Origin: CAZQGE01 sp964592815 | GTDB lineage: Bacteria > Bacillota > Clostridia > Christensenellales > CAG-917 | DNA: 18,166 nt | Reading direction: 5' to 3' | NCBI GenBank assembly: GCA_964592815.1 | Contig: CAZQGE010000025.1 | Coordinates: 1 to 18,166 of the forward strand | Shown: one piece after another, positions 6,167 to 14,246 of the stretch | Layout: each line of letters starts with the position of its first letter | Position numbering within the stretch: the stretch's first letter is position 1 | Program-made: the position numbers and the translations under genes | The notes under the pieces: model-generated | Database searches by the model: none | Told to the model about the DNA's origin: nothing | What the model saw: the letters and a program-made list of their open reading frames with translations, nothing else

Positions 6167-7059
6167 TATATAAGTGCGTTAATAAACTCCGTTGCGTTAA
6201 ACGGTATCAAGTCGTCAATTTTTTCACCTACGCCAACGTATAAAACAGGAAGTTGTATTTCTTCGCTTATGGCAAGCACAACTCCACCTTTTGCCGTCCC
6301 GTCAAGTTTGGTCAAAATTATTCCGTCAATGTCAACTGCTTCTGAAAAGATTTCCGCTTGCGATACAGCATTTTGTCCTGTTGTAGCGTCCAAAACCAAA
6401 AATTTTCTGAAATCAGCCTCTGGCAATTCTCTTTCAACAACACGACATATTTTCTTCAATTCTTCCATCAGGTTTTTTTTGTTATGCAAACGACCAGCTG
6501 TGTCAACCAAAATTACATCGTTATGCTTAGCTTTTGCAGATGAAATTGCGTCAAACACAACAGCTGCGGGGTCTGCACCTTCATTGTGACGAATAACTCT
6601 TACACCTGCCCTTTCTCCCCAAACTTCCAACTGCTCGCTTGCAGCAGCCCTAAACGTATCAGCAGCGGCAACAACAACGCTTTTACCTTGCTCTTTGAAA
6701 AGATGTGCAAGTTTTCCTATTGCAGTTGTTTTGCCCACACCGTTTACACCTGAAACCAAAATTACAAGCGGATATTTATAGTTTTCAACGTCATAATCAA
6801 TGCTTTCAATCATTATGTCTTTCAACAAGTCTTTTGCAAGTTCAGTTTTCTTAATTTTCTCATCAAAAATTCTGTCTTTTAACTGTTCAATCAAATTTTC
6901 CGAGGCAGAAATTCCGACGTCGGCAGAAAGTAACGCGTCTTCAAGATTATCATAAAATCCTTCGTCAAGTGATTTTGCAGAAAATGCAAAAAACAACTTT
7001 TTTGAAAAGTTATCCTTTGTCTTTTTTATTCCGTTTGCAATTTTCTCAAATAAATTCAT
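6166..7059 (-). CDS. ftsY: Signal recognition particle receptor FtsY
   Basis: Membrane-associated GTPase that receives Ffh-ribosome complexes for co-translational insertion and secretion. The 297-residue form has no long acidic A domain, as is usual in Gram-positive bacteria. The NG domain shows a helical N part (1-95), P-loop GVNGVGKTT (104-112), the DTFRAAA segment (134-140), DTAGR (186-190) and TKLDGTAKGG (250-259), ending in the PFNATEFINAL helix that follows the G domain. An AAGGAG ribosome site precedes the ATG. It lies 61 bases after smc with no terminator between, so smc-ftsY are likely co-transcribed, an arrangement common in Bacillota. Confidence 0.97.
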   Translation of the reverse strand: MNLFEKIANGIKKTKDNFSKKLFFAFSAKSLDEGFYDNLEDALLSADVGISASENLIEQLKDRIFDEKIKKTELAKDLLKDIMIESIDYDVENYKYPLVILVSGVNGVGKTTAIGKLAHLFKEQGKSVVVAAADTFRAAASEQLEVWGERAGVRVIRHNEGADPAAVVFDAISSAKAKHNDVILVDTAGRLHNKKNLMEELKKICRVVERELPEADFRKFLVLDATTGQNAVSQAEIFSEAVDIDGIILTKLDGTAKGGVVLAISEEIQLPVLYVGVGEKIDDLIPFNATEFINALI

Positions 7060-7120
7060 ATTACTCCTTACCTGCTTTTAAGTATTACACTTTTGAACGT
7101 TATATATCTGTTTATCTAAA

Positions 7121-10100
7121 CTAATTGTCAGAGCTTGCGTGTTTAATTGCTTCTTCAAATTCGATTGAAACAATTTTTGTGACACCTTTTTCTTCCATCG
7201 TAACACCAAAAATACTGTCAGCGTGACGCATTGTAGGTTTACGGTGAGTTATAACAATAAACTGAGTATCCGTCGAAAATTTCTTCAAGAAATCAGCAAA
7301 TAAGTTGGCGTTTGCGTCATCAAGCGCAGCTTCAATTTCATCAAGAACGCAAAAAGGCATAGGTTTAAGTTTCAAAATTGCAAACAAGATTGAAATTGCA
7401 GTAAGAGCTTTTTCACCGCCACTAAGCAAGTTGATGTTTTGAAGTTTCTTTCCTGGAGGTTGCGAAAAAATGTCAATTCCAGCTTCCAACGGGTCGTCTG
7501 TCTCTTGCATATTTAAGCGCAATTCACCTTTTCCGCCTCCAAACAACTGTTTGAAAACTTCTTGAAAGTTTATGTTGATTTTGTCAAAAGCATCGGTGAA
7601 TTTATTTACCATTTCGCCCGTCAATTCAGCTATGATTTTTTGTATATCATCATAAGCGGTTTGAATGTCATCACGTTGAGTTATACACTCCGTATGTCTT
7701 TCTTCCGTTTCTTTTAGAGTTTCAATGGCAAGTGGGTTTACCTCACCAAGTTTTGAAATGGCTTTTTTCAAATCAGCAATGACAGTTTGCGCGCCATAGG
7801 CTTTGAATTCGCTATCCTTAAACTCTAATGCGCCAGAATACGTCAAGTCATATTCTTCCAAAATATGCTCCTGCATATGGCGAATTTCAATGTCAACGTT
7901 TTCAAGCATAGACTCATCACGTATAATTTTGCCTTCAATCGTGGTTTTGCTTTCGTTAAAATCTGACCTTTGAGCATCTAAATTTTTAATTTCTTCATTC
8001 AAAAATTTCTTTCGCTCTGATAAGGATGAAATTTCTTGTTCAAGCCTATTTATTCTTGCCAAATCTTCCTTTGAAAAGACCTTCTTTTCAGGAGCGTTTT
8101 CAATAATTTGAATATTATTTTCAACGTTTTTTAAGTCGGCAATTAAGTCAAGTTTTTCTTCCTCAAACTCAGCTTCTTCTCGACGCAAACGGAATATTTC
8201 CGCCTCTGTTCCGTTGATTTGGCTTTTTGACTCGGCAACTTTTACGCGTAATTCCATAACCTTTTCTTGCAAAATATCTTTTTCATTTTTTTGGATATTG
8301 TTTTTTGTTTTAGAATTCGCAAGCAAGTCATTATATTGAGTTTGCTTAGACTTTACAATTTTTTCAAGTTCATCAATCGAGCCAATCTTTACGGATAAGT
8401 CAAGCACTAAGCTATGCGCAATTTCATATTCTTCTGCATCTTTTGCAATTTCAATCTGCAAAGTTTCTGTGCTTTTTACCGACTGCTTTGACTTTTCTTC
8501 GTTTAAGCTCAAATTGATTTTTAATTCGTTTATGTCTTGATTGAAACTATTTATTTTTTCTTCACAATCAACAAGTTCTTGTTCACGTTCTTGTTTTTGA
8601 GAAAGCAAACGCGACATATTTGTTTTTGTTCTTTCTATGTTTTCTTTAGCTTGTTCAATCTGCTTTTCTTGTGAAAGCAATCCGCTGTTTTGAGAACGGC
8701 GTGACCCTCCAGTAATTTCACCGCCACGGGAAAAAATATCGCCGTCCAGCGTAACTACTTTGAAGGCTTGATTATATTTTTTGAAAAGCCTTATTGCTGT
8801 GTTTATATTGTCAACAACAACAGTTGAGCCTAACAAAGTTTGAATTACGTCATCAATATTTTTTTCATAATTTATCAAATCTGACGCTACGCCAAAACAA
8901 CCTTGTTCTTTCAAGACGTCCCTACTTTCACCAGTCAAAACGTGCGGACGGCAAGTTGTTAGCGGACGGAACGTAACTCTGCCATAACTTTTTTGTTTAA
9001 GATATGCAATCAAGTCGCTTGCATCACGTTCGGTGTCAACAATGATATTTTGCAAAGCGCCACCTAAAGAATATTCAATCGCAGTTTCATATCCCTCAGG
9101 GACGGTAATCAATTCAGCTAAAACGCCAATAATTTTGTTGTTAAGTGTTGGGTCGTTTTGCGCATCACGCATAAGCCTTTTAACTGCTTCTTGATAACCT
9201 TGATATTCGTTTTTTATGGATATATATAATTTCAAATTGGCTTCGTGCATACTCAATTTGGAATTAAGTGTGTTTATGTCTTCAACAATTCCTTTTATCG
9301 CCTCGTTGGCGTCAGCCTTTTCGGACATACATTCGTTGTATGAAGAAAGCAAATCTCTCAACTTTTCTCTTGCACTTTTTACGTTGGAATCATAAATTGT
9401 CAAGTTTGTGAGTTCTTCATCAAGACGCGCTTTTTTGCCGTTTAACATATTAAGCAAAGTCTTTGCTCTTTCCTCGTTTATACCTTTTTCAGCAACGTAT
9501 CCTTGCAAATTGGTTTTCAAATCGCCAAGTTCTTCAACAGCTTTTATGTACTCACTATTGCTGGTTTCAATGTCTGATGCTTGTCCTTCCAAAGTTTTTG
9601 TCAAACTGTCGCATTTTGAAGACGCTTCTTCAAGTTCACGGCTTAAAGCAAGCATTGTTTTAAGTTGGTCTTCTTTTTTATCTTCGTTTCGTTTTATCAA
9701 ATCTGATGAAATGCTTAAACGCATATCCAAATCTTTCAATTCATCGTTCAAACGAACCTGCTCATTTTTAAGGTTAGAAATTTTTTCTTTGAGCAAGTTT
9801 TCTTCGCCAGCCATTTTTTCGACGTCAACTTTAAGAGAAAGCAATTCTGACGTGTCTTGTTCATAAACACGGTCAATTCCGCTTAACTCAGTCAGACATT
9901 TATCATACTTTTGTCCGCATTCGCTAAGTTGCATTTCCTTAACTTTCAAATCTTTTTTTGCAACGTCAAGACGGTCGTAAATTTTTTGTTTTATAGTTTG
10001 GTTGTTTTCAAAATTGTATATATAAAGATTAACTTCATTTTTTTTAAGTTGGTCTTTAATTTCAAAATATTTTTGAGCAGTTTCAGCCTGTTTTCTAAGC

Positions 10101-10717
10101 GGATTTAATTGGCGTTCAATTTCCGAGATAATCTCACTTGCAGTTTGAAGATTTTGAGCGGTTTTTTCGAGTTTCCTTTCGGCTTCTGTGCGCTGCGCTC
10201 TGAATTTAGAAATGCCCGCTGCTTCTTCAAATATATTACGTCTGTCATCAGGTTTTGCCGACAAAATTTCTTCAATTCTGCCTTGCCCTATTATGGAATA
10301 GCCTTCTTTACCAATACCTGTATCGTGAAACAAGTTGATTATATCCTTCATACGACAACGAGTTTGGTTTATGTAATATTCACTTAAACCGCTTCTGTCA
10401 AGTTTTCTTGTGATAATTACGTCATCAAATGGCAATGACGGGAAGATTTTTTGTCCATCGTTGTTAAACTGCAAAGAAACTTCGCAATACGACATACTTT
10501 TTCTTTTTTCTGTGCCAGCAAAAATGACGTCTTGCATACTTTTACCACGCAAAGATTTTGCGCTTTGTTCTCCAAGCGTCCAACGAATTGCGTCTGCTAC
10601 GTTAGATTTTCCGCAACCGTTTGGTCCAATAATTGCCGTGACACCCTCTTTGAAAGGTATTTCCACCTTATCAGCGAATGATTTGAAGCCTCTAAGCTCA
10701 ATTTTAACAAAATTCAA
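7121..10717 (-). CDS. smc: Chromosome segregation protein SMC, TTG start
   Basis: SMC dimers with ScpA and ScpB form the bacterial condensin that organises and separates chromosomes, and in many bacteria it is loaded at ParB-parS sites. The predicted protein has 1198 residues, normal for the family. It has Walker A GPNGCGKS (31-38), a first long coiled coil (about 165-495), a hinge (about 510-670, with the VPEGYETAIEYSLGGALQNI and FSRGGEITGGS segments), a second coiled coil, the signature SGGEK (1099-1103) and Walker B FCVLDEIEAALDD with D1126. I prefer the TTG at 10717 over the GTG at 10732. GAGG lies 9 bases before the TTG, and this start puts the Walker lysine at 37 as in B. subtilis SMC. 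The upstream region holds GTTTCAC-type repeats. Confidence 0.96.
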   Translation of the reverse strand: MNFVKIELRGFKSFADKVEIPFKEGVTAIIGPNGCGKSNVADAIRWTLGEQSAKSLRGKSMQDVIFAGTEKRKSMSYCEVSLQFNNDGQKIFPSLPFDDVIITRKLDRSGLSEYYINQTRCRMKDIINLFHDTGIGKEGYSIIGQGRIEEILSAKPDDRRNIFEEAAGISKFRAQRTEAERKLEKTAQNLQTASEIISEIERQLNPLRKQAETAQKYFEIKDQLKKNEVNLYIYNFENNQTIKQKIYDRLDVAKKDLKVKEMQLSECGQKYDKCLTELSGIDRVYEQDTSELLSLKVDVEKMAGEENLLKEKISNLKNEQVRLNDELKDLDMRLSISSDLIKRNEDKKEDQLKTMLALSRELEEASSKCDSLTKTLEGQASDIETSNSEYIKAVEELGDLKTNLQGYVAEKGINEERAKTLLNMLNGKKARLDEELTNLTIYDSNVKSAREKLRDLLSSYNECMSEKADANEAIKGIVEDINTLNSKLSMHEANLKLYISIKNEYQGYQEAVKRLMRDAQNDPTLNNKIIGVLAELITVPEGYETAIEYSLGGALQNIIVDTERDASDLIAYLKQKSYGRVTFRPLTTCRPHVLTGESRDVLKEQGCFGVASDLINYEKNIDDVIQTLLGSTVVVDNINTAIRLFKKYNQAFKVVTLDGDIFSRGGEITGGSRRSQNSGLLSQEKQIEQAKENIERTKTNMSRLLSQKQEREQELVDCEEKINSFNQDINELKINLSLNEEKSKQSVKSTETLQIEIAKDAEEYEIAHSLVLDLSVKIGSIDELEKIVKSKQTQYNDLLANSKTKNNIQKNEKDILQEKVMELRVKVAESKSQINGTEAEIFRLRREEAEFEEEKLDLIADLKNVENNIQIIENAPEKKVFSKEDLARINRLEQEISSLSERKKFLNEEIKNLDAQRSDFNESKTTIEGKIIRDESMLENVDIEIRHMQEHILEEYDLTYSGALEFKDSEFKAYGAQTVIADLKKAISKLGEVNPLAIETLKETEERHTECITQRDDIQTAYDDIQKIIAELTGEMVNKFTDAFDKININFQEVFKQLFGGGKGELRLNMQETDDPLEAGIDIFSQPPGKKLQNINLLSGGEKALTAISILFAILKLKPMPFCVLDEIEAALDDANANLFADFLKKFSTDTQFIVITHRKPTMRHADSIFGVTMEEKGVTKIVSIEFEEAIKHASSDN

Positions 10718-10747
10718 AGTCGTATTCCTCACTTAAAACTTATAAAA

Positions 10748-10776
10748 ATTTTATCATAGTTTCACTCATTAAACAA
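10748..10776 (-). promoter_or_regulatory. Predicted smc-ftsY promoter
   Basis: Minus-strand TTGTTT (10776-10771), 17 bases, TAAAAT (10753-10748): a weak -35 and a 5/6 -10 with ideal spacing, ending about 30 bases before the smc TTG start. The spacer contains GTGAAACT (10765-10758), a near copy of the motif repeated at 10788-10825, so a protein reading that motif would sit on the promoter. Confidence 0.5.
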
Positions 10777-10787
10777 GAGTTTTTCAA

Positions 10788-10825
10788 AATGTTTCACCAA
10801 TGTTTCACGCTTTTTGTGAAACATT
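10788..10825. promoter_or_regulatory. Cluster of GTTTCAC repeats matching parS half-sites, upstream of smc
   Basis: AATGTTTCAC occurs at 10788-10797 and again at 10799-10808 (11 bases start to start), followed by its exact reverse complement GTGAAACATT at 10816-10825. The last two form a 10-bp inverted repeat with a 7-base spacer. TGTTTCAC and GTGAAACA are the exact left and right halves of the B. subtilis-type parS site (TGTTTCACGTGAAACA), but here the halves are separated by 7 bases rather than abutting. A fourth copy (AGTTTCAC) lies at 10758-10765 in the predicted promoter. The repeats are read directly; an operator or ParB-related role is inference. Confidence 0.5.
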
Positions 10826-10826
10826 A

Positions 10827-10851
10827 AAACCGCAGTTTAAGACTGCGGTTT
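10827..10851 (-). terminator. Hairpin terminator after rnc
   Basis: A perfect 10-bp stem AAACCGCAGT / ACTGCGGTTT with a 5-base loop, the most GC-rich stem in this intergenic region. On the minus strand the stem runs into TTTTAATGTTT; on the plus strand it is followed by AGTTTTTGTTT, so it could work in both directions. It separates plsX-rnc from smc-ftsY. The 140 bases between it and the rnc stop are AT-rich and hold only a possible 17-codon reading frame (10940-10887). Confidence 0.6.
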
Positions 10852-10993
10852 AGTTTTTGTTTGTATTCCGTTAATTTTTGGTATTATTATAGCTTTTTTA
10901 CAAGTATTATGCGTGTACTTTTAACATTATACATTAACATAACACCTCAATATTTTTAGATAAGCTATTATAATTTAAGATTTTTATTTATCA

Positions 10994-11665
10994 TTATTTA
11001 AGTTTTTTCAATGCGTTTTTTGCTGCTTCCTGCTCGGCATATCTTATTCGTTTTCCTTGACCTGAACCATATACTTTGCCATTTAACAGCACCTCACTCT
11101 TAAAAATTGGGCTGTGTGGTGGCCCGACTTTCTCTAGCATAATATATTCAATGCTAAGTTTACGTTTAGATGCTTTTTCATTAAGTTGCGACTTGTAGTC
11201 AAACAAAATATCGTGGTTCTGAAGTTCTGCAATTTCTTCACTTAATTTGCTTAATATAAATTTTTCTGCTTGATCAATCGAATTGCTGTCATAGTATATT
11301 CCTGCAACAATAGCCTCAAAAATATCAGACATAATTTTTTCTTGCGAGCAAATACTTTCTCTGTTTTCACCTTTTCCAACAACCAAAAATTCTTGAAGCC
11401 CTTGCCTTTCAATTTCTTCCGCGAGCGGAGTTTTTGACACAATTGCAGCTCTCATTTTTGTGAGTTCGCCCTCTGTTGCGTTAGGAAACAATTCCATAAG
11501 ACGTTTTGCAACGACAAAGTCAAGAATACTGTCGCCCAAAAATTCCAAGCGTTGATAGTTTTCTTTTGTGCTTTTGCGTGCAGAAGAATGAATAAACGCC
11601 TTTTCTAAAAGCGATTTATCCTTAAAGGAATAACCTATGATTTTTTCAATGTTTTCAATTTCCAT
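10994..11665 (-). CDS. rnc: Ribonuclease III
   Basis: RNase III cleaves double-stranded RNA, including the rRNA precursor stems. The open frame extends to 11779, but the family start is the ATG at 11665, giving MEIENIEKIIGYSF and 223 residues. The signature NYQRLEFLGDSILDFVVA holds E41 and D45, and the SDIFEAIVAGIYYD segment holds D114 and E117. These match the E. coli catalytic numbering exactly and support the chosen start. A dsRNA-binding domain occupies roughly 150-223 (DYKSQLNEKA to the AEQEAAKNALKKL helix). The start lies inside the end of plsX (11-base overlap), so translation is probably coupled. The acpP gene often found between plsX and rnc is absent. Confidence 0.96.
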   Translation of the reverse strand: MEIENIEKIIGYSFKDKSLLEKAFIHSSARKSTKENYQRLEFLGDSILDFVVAKRLMELFPNATEGELTKMRAAIVSKTPLAEEIERQGLQEFLVVGKGENRESICSQEKIMSDIFEAIVAGIYYDSNSIDQAEKFILSKLSEEIAELQNHDILFDYKSQLNEKASKRKLSIEYIMLEKVGPPHSPIFKSEVLLNGKVYGSGQGKRIRYAEQEAAKNALKKLK

Positions 11666-12665
11666 TGTCCACAATTCCAGTTTTAATTTTTTCACAAATA
11701 TCGTCAGACGCAAGTTTTGACGCTTGCAAAATACTTGCGCATATTGCAGTTCTCGTTGACGCGCCGTGCGCTTTGACAACGACTTTATTTATACCCAAAA
11801 AACACGCGCCACCTTGTTGATTATAATCCATTTTATGTTTAATTTCTCTTAAAACAGGTTTTATAAGCAACGCTCCAAGTTTAGTTTTTATCCCACCGCT
11901 TAAAATGCCTTGTTTCATCAGTTCAAATATTGCATTCCCTGTGCCTTCCGCAGTTTTAAGCGCAATATTTCCATTGAAACCGTCTGCAACGACAACGTCA
12001 AAATCGCCTGACATAAAATCTCTACCCTCACAGTTGCCAACAAAATTTATTTGCTTGCAATCTTTGAGCAACGCAAAGGCTTCGGTGTTAAGTTCATTGC
12101 CCTTTTTATCTTCTGTGCCATTACTCAAAAGAGCAACTTTTGGATTGCCAGAAACTTTCATCGCCTTAGCAAACGCGTTTGCCATAATTGCAAAATGCAA
12201 TAAATTTACAGGCTTACAATCAACGTTTGCGCCACAGTCGCAAAGAATTACGCCATTACCTCTTACAGTTGGCAAAAGTGGAGCAAGCGCAGGACGAGAG
12301 ATACCTTTTATTCTGCCGACAATCATAAACGCACCAGCTAATACTGCGCCAGTTGAACCAGCAGACACAAAACCGTTTGCTTTTTCGTCAGAACTCAAAA
12401 TTTCTAATGCTCTGACTAACGAGCTGTCTTTTTTTGTCTTAATTGCCATTGTAGGACTTTCATCATTTGTGATAACTTCTGTGGCATTGATAATTTCAAC
12501 TCTTTGTAAATCGCCTTTTGACTCGCCTAAAATCTTTTCAATTTCTTCACGCGCGCCAACAAGCACAACTTTTAAGTTTTTGTCTTTCATCAATGCATCA
12601 ACTGAGCCAAGCACAATTTCCTTAGGAGCATTATCTCCTCCAAACGCATCTACTATAATTCTCAT
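11655..12665 (-). CDS. plsX: Phosphate acyltransferase PlsX
   Basis: PlsX converts acyl-ACP to acyl-phosphate, the substrate of PlsY in the first step of phospholipid synthesis. It is a soluble, membrane-associated enzyme. The 336-residue protein starts MRIIVDAFGGDNAPKEIV and has the GFVSAGSTGAVLAGA, RPALAPLLP, CDCGANVDCKP, FVGNCEGRDF, VVADGFNGNIALK and GGACFLGINKVVVKAHGAS segments of the family. GGGG lies 7 bases before the ATG. It follows rpmF by 74 bases, with a strong terminator between them, so it depends on readthrough or on a weak promoter (TATAAT near 12680, no clear -35). No fapR or acpP lies beside it. Confidence 0.96.
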   Translation of the reverse strand: MRIIVDAFGGDNAPKEIVLGSVDALMKDKNLKVVLVGAREEIEKILGESKGDLQRVEIINATEVITNDESPTMAIKTKKDSSLVRALEILSSDEKANGFVSAGSTGAVLAGAFMIVGRIKGISRPALAPLLPTVRGNGVILCDCGANVDCKPVNLLHFAIMANAFAKAMKVSGNPKVALLSNGTEDKKGNELNTEAFALLKDCKQINFVGNCEGRDFMSGDFDVVVADGFNGNIALKTAEGTGNAIFELMKQGILSGGIKTKLGALLIKPVLREIKHKMDYNQQGGACFLGINKVVVKAHGASTRTAICASILQASKLASDDICEKIKTGIVDNGN

Positions 12666-12700
12666 AGTTTTACCCCAAAATTATACTTGAATGTTTAATT

Positions 12701-12731
12701 AAAAAAAAGAGTGATTTGCAAATCACTCTTT
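12701..12731 (-). terminator. Intrinsic terminator after rpmF
   Basis: A 26-base perfect palindrome (12706-12731; arm AAAGAGTGATTTG) is followed on the minus strand by a run of eight Ts. It starts 8 bases after the rpmF stop. It would end or strongly reduce transcription from the rpmF promoter before plsX. Confidence 0.85.
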
Positions 12732-12739
12732 CGTCTAAA

Positions 12740-12925
12740 TTATTTCTCGCTCTTTTTTTGAACAACTTGCTCACCATCGTAATATCCACATTTAGGACAA
12801 ACCACGTGGCCTTTTTTAAGCTCGTGACATTGTGGGCATTCAACAAGACCAGGGGTCTTGACCTTCCAATTCGCAAAGCGTGAATTGGTTTTGGATTTAG
12901 AAATTTTATTCTTTGGGACTGCCAT
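12740..12925 (-). CDS. rpmF: 50S ribosomal protein L32, zinc-ribbon form
   Basis: Large-subunit protein L32, 61 residues, starting MAVPKNKISKSKTNSR. Four cysteines (C30, C33, C43, C46, in ECPQC and CPKCGYYDG) form a zinc ribbon, so this is the zinc-binding paralogue type. GGAGG lies 8 bases before the ATG. A fully consensus promoter is upstream and an intrinsic terminator immediately downstream, so the gene can form its own short transcript. The DUF177/YceD (ylbN) gene that normally precedes rpmF is absent; the next gene upstream is ackA. Confidence 0.97.
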   Translation of the reverse strand: MAVPKNKISKSKTNSRFANWKVKTPGLVECPQCHELKKGHVVCPKCGYYDGEQVVQKKSEK

Positions 12926-12947
12926 TTACGTTTCCTCCGACTATTTA

Positions 12948-12969
12948 TTTAACACTTGTTTAACACTTG
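12948..12969. promoter_or_regulatory. Exact 11-bp tandem repeat at the rpmF transcription start
   Basis: TTTAACACTTG occurs twice with no gap (12948-12958 and 12959-12969; CAAGTGTTAAA on the minus strand). It begins 4 bases downstream of the -10 box and spans the predicted start and the first bases of the leader. The spacing of one helical turn fits an operator read by a tandemly binding protein; this is inference. Confidence 0.45.
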
Positions 12970-12973
12970 ATAG

Positions 12974-13002
12974 ATTATATATAATAAAAATCAATATGTC
13001 AA
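12974..13002 (-). promoter_or_regulatory. Consensus sigma-A promoter for rpmF
   Basis: Minus-strand TTGACA (13002-12997), 17-base spacer, TATAAT (12979-12974): perfect match to the vegetative consensus in both boxes and in spacing. It lies in the 108-base ackA-rpmF gap and should drive strong expression of rpmF. Confidence 0.85.
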
Positions 13003-13033
13003 ACGCTTTTAATACTTTGCTTACTTGCAAAAG

Positions 13034-14233
13034 TTATTTATTTTCTACAAGGCACTTAGTTTCTCTTGCGATAGATAATTCCTCATTTGTAGGAATAATC
13101 ATAACTTTGACTTTGCTATCTGCTTTTGACAATTCTCTGATTATATGGTCGCGACGAGCATTTTCCTTGTAATCAAAATCAATACCCAAATATCCTGCAA
13201 TACTATCCATAATTTGCGCGCGAACGATGTCGTCATATTCGCCAATTCCACCAGTAAATATGATGGCGTCACAGCCACCTAATATGGCGATGAATGAACC
13301 AATATATTTTGTGATACGATAAGCAAGCATTTCAACAGCAAGCGTACATTTTTTGTCGCCAGCAAGCATTTTTTCTTCAACTAATCTCATATCGGAGTCA
13401 AATTCTGTAATACCTAAAACTCCACATTTCTTGTTCAAGTATTGCACCATTTCTTCTGATGTTAAACCAAGTTTATTGCGAATAAAATCTACAGCAGCAG
13501 GGTCAATGTCACCGCTTCTTGTGCCCATCATAAGTCCTTCAAGCGGAGTAAAGCCCATTGTTGTATCGACACATTTTCCGTCTTTTACCGCCGAAAGCGA
13601 TGAGCCGTTGCCTAAGTGGCAAATAACATATTTTCCTTCTTTTTTGCCAAAATATTTTGCTGCTTCTTCGGACACAAATTTGTGTGACGTTCCGTGGAAA
13701 CCATATTTTCTGACCTTATATTTTTCATAGACAGAATATGGAATGCCGTACATATATGCTTTTTCAGGCATTGTAGCATGAAAAGTTGTATCAAAAACTG
13801 CAACCATAGGTTTTCCTGGCATAACCTCTTTGCAACTTTTGATGCAAGCGATATTTCCAGGCATATGAAGTGGGCCAAGTTCAGCATTCTTTTCGCAGAT
13901 TTTGATAACTTCATCATCAATGACTACCGAGCTGTCAAAGTCTTCGCCACTATGAAGAACACGATGACCTATTGCGCTGATTTCATCAACAGAATTTATT
14001 GCTCCAAATTCTTTGTCAAGCATTGCTTTGATGACTAATTCCATCGCCGCCTTGTGGTCTGCCATATTTTGTAAAATTTCAAACTTTTTGCCGTTAGCAT
14101 TCTTTTGTTTGAGTTTTCCGCCATTCATTGTGATGCGTTCACAAATACCAACCAACAATGCTTTCTCGGTTGTCATATCAATAAGCTGATATTTAAGTGA
14201 CGAACTTCCTGCGTTTATAACCAAAATTTTCAT
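13034..14233 (-). CDS. ackA: Acetate kinase
   Basis: Interconverts acetyl phosphate plus ADP and acetate plus ATP, the ATP-yielding step of acetate fermentation. The 399-residue protein starts MKILVINAGSSSLKYQL (N7) and keeps R91 (GHRVLHSG), D148 (FDTTFH), H180 (YGFHGTSH), R239 (GTRSGDIDPA) and E384 (PTNEE), matching the catalytic and binding residues of acetate kinases. The usual FTAGIGEN is FTGGIGEY here, a mild deviation. AAGGGGG lies 8 bases before the ATG. It starts 13 bases after the pta stop, so the two form an operon for acetyl-CoA to acetate conversion. Confidence 0.97.
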   Translation of the reverse strand: MKILVINAGSSSLKYQLIDMTTEKALLVGICERITMNGGKLKQKNANGKKFEILQNMADHKAAMELVIKAMLDKEFGAINSVDEISAIGHRVLHSGEDFDSSVVIDDEVIKICEKNAELGPLHMPGNIACIKSCKEVMPGKPMVAVFDTTFHATMPEKAYMYGIPYSVYEKYKVRKYGFHGTSHKFVSEEAAKYFGKKEGKYVICHLGNGSSLSAVKDGKCVDTTMGFTPLEGLMMGTRSGDIDPAAVDFIRNKLGLTSEEMVQYLNKKCGVLGITEFDSDMRLVEEKMLAGDKKCTLAVEMLAYRITKYIGSFIAILGGCDAIIFTGGIGEYDDIVRAQIMDSIAGYLGIDFDYKENARRDHIIRELSKADSKVKVMIIPTNEELSIARETKCLVENK

Positions 14234-14246
14234 TATATATTCCCCC

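Noticed and set aside
10799..10823. A functional canonical parS site
   Set aside because: Both half-sites are exact, but a 7-base insert separates them, and parS needs an uninterrupted 16-bp palindrome. Kept only as a half-site cluster.
11666..11779. Upstream extension of the rnc frame inside plsX
   Set aside because: It lies wholly within the plsX coding sequence in another frame. The ATG at 11665 gives exact RNase III residue numbering.
12844..12860. 7-bp hairpin CAAGACC-3-GGTCTTG inside rpmF as an autoregulatory site
   Set aside because: It lies within well-conserved coding sequence and is explained by the amino acids around PGLVEC; nothing else supports regulation.
13014..13034. Terminator at the end of ackA (ACTTTGC-6-GCAAAAGT)
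   Set aside because: Imperfect stem with a bulge and no following U-run on the minus strand.
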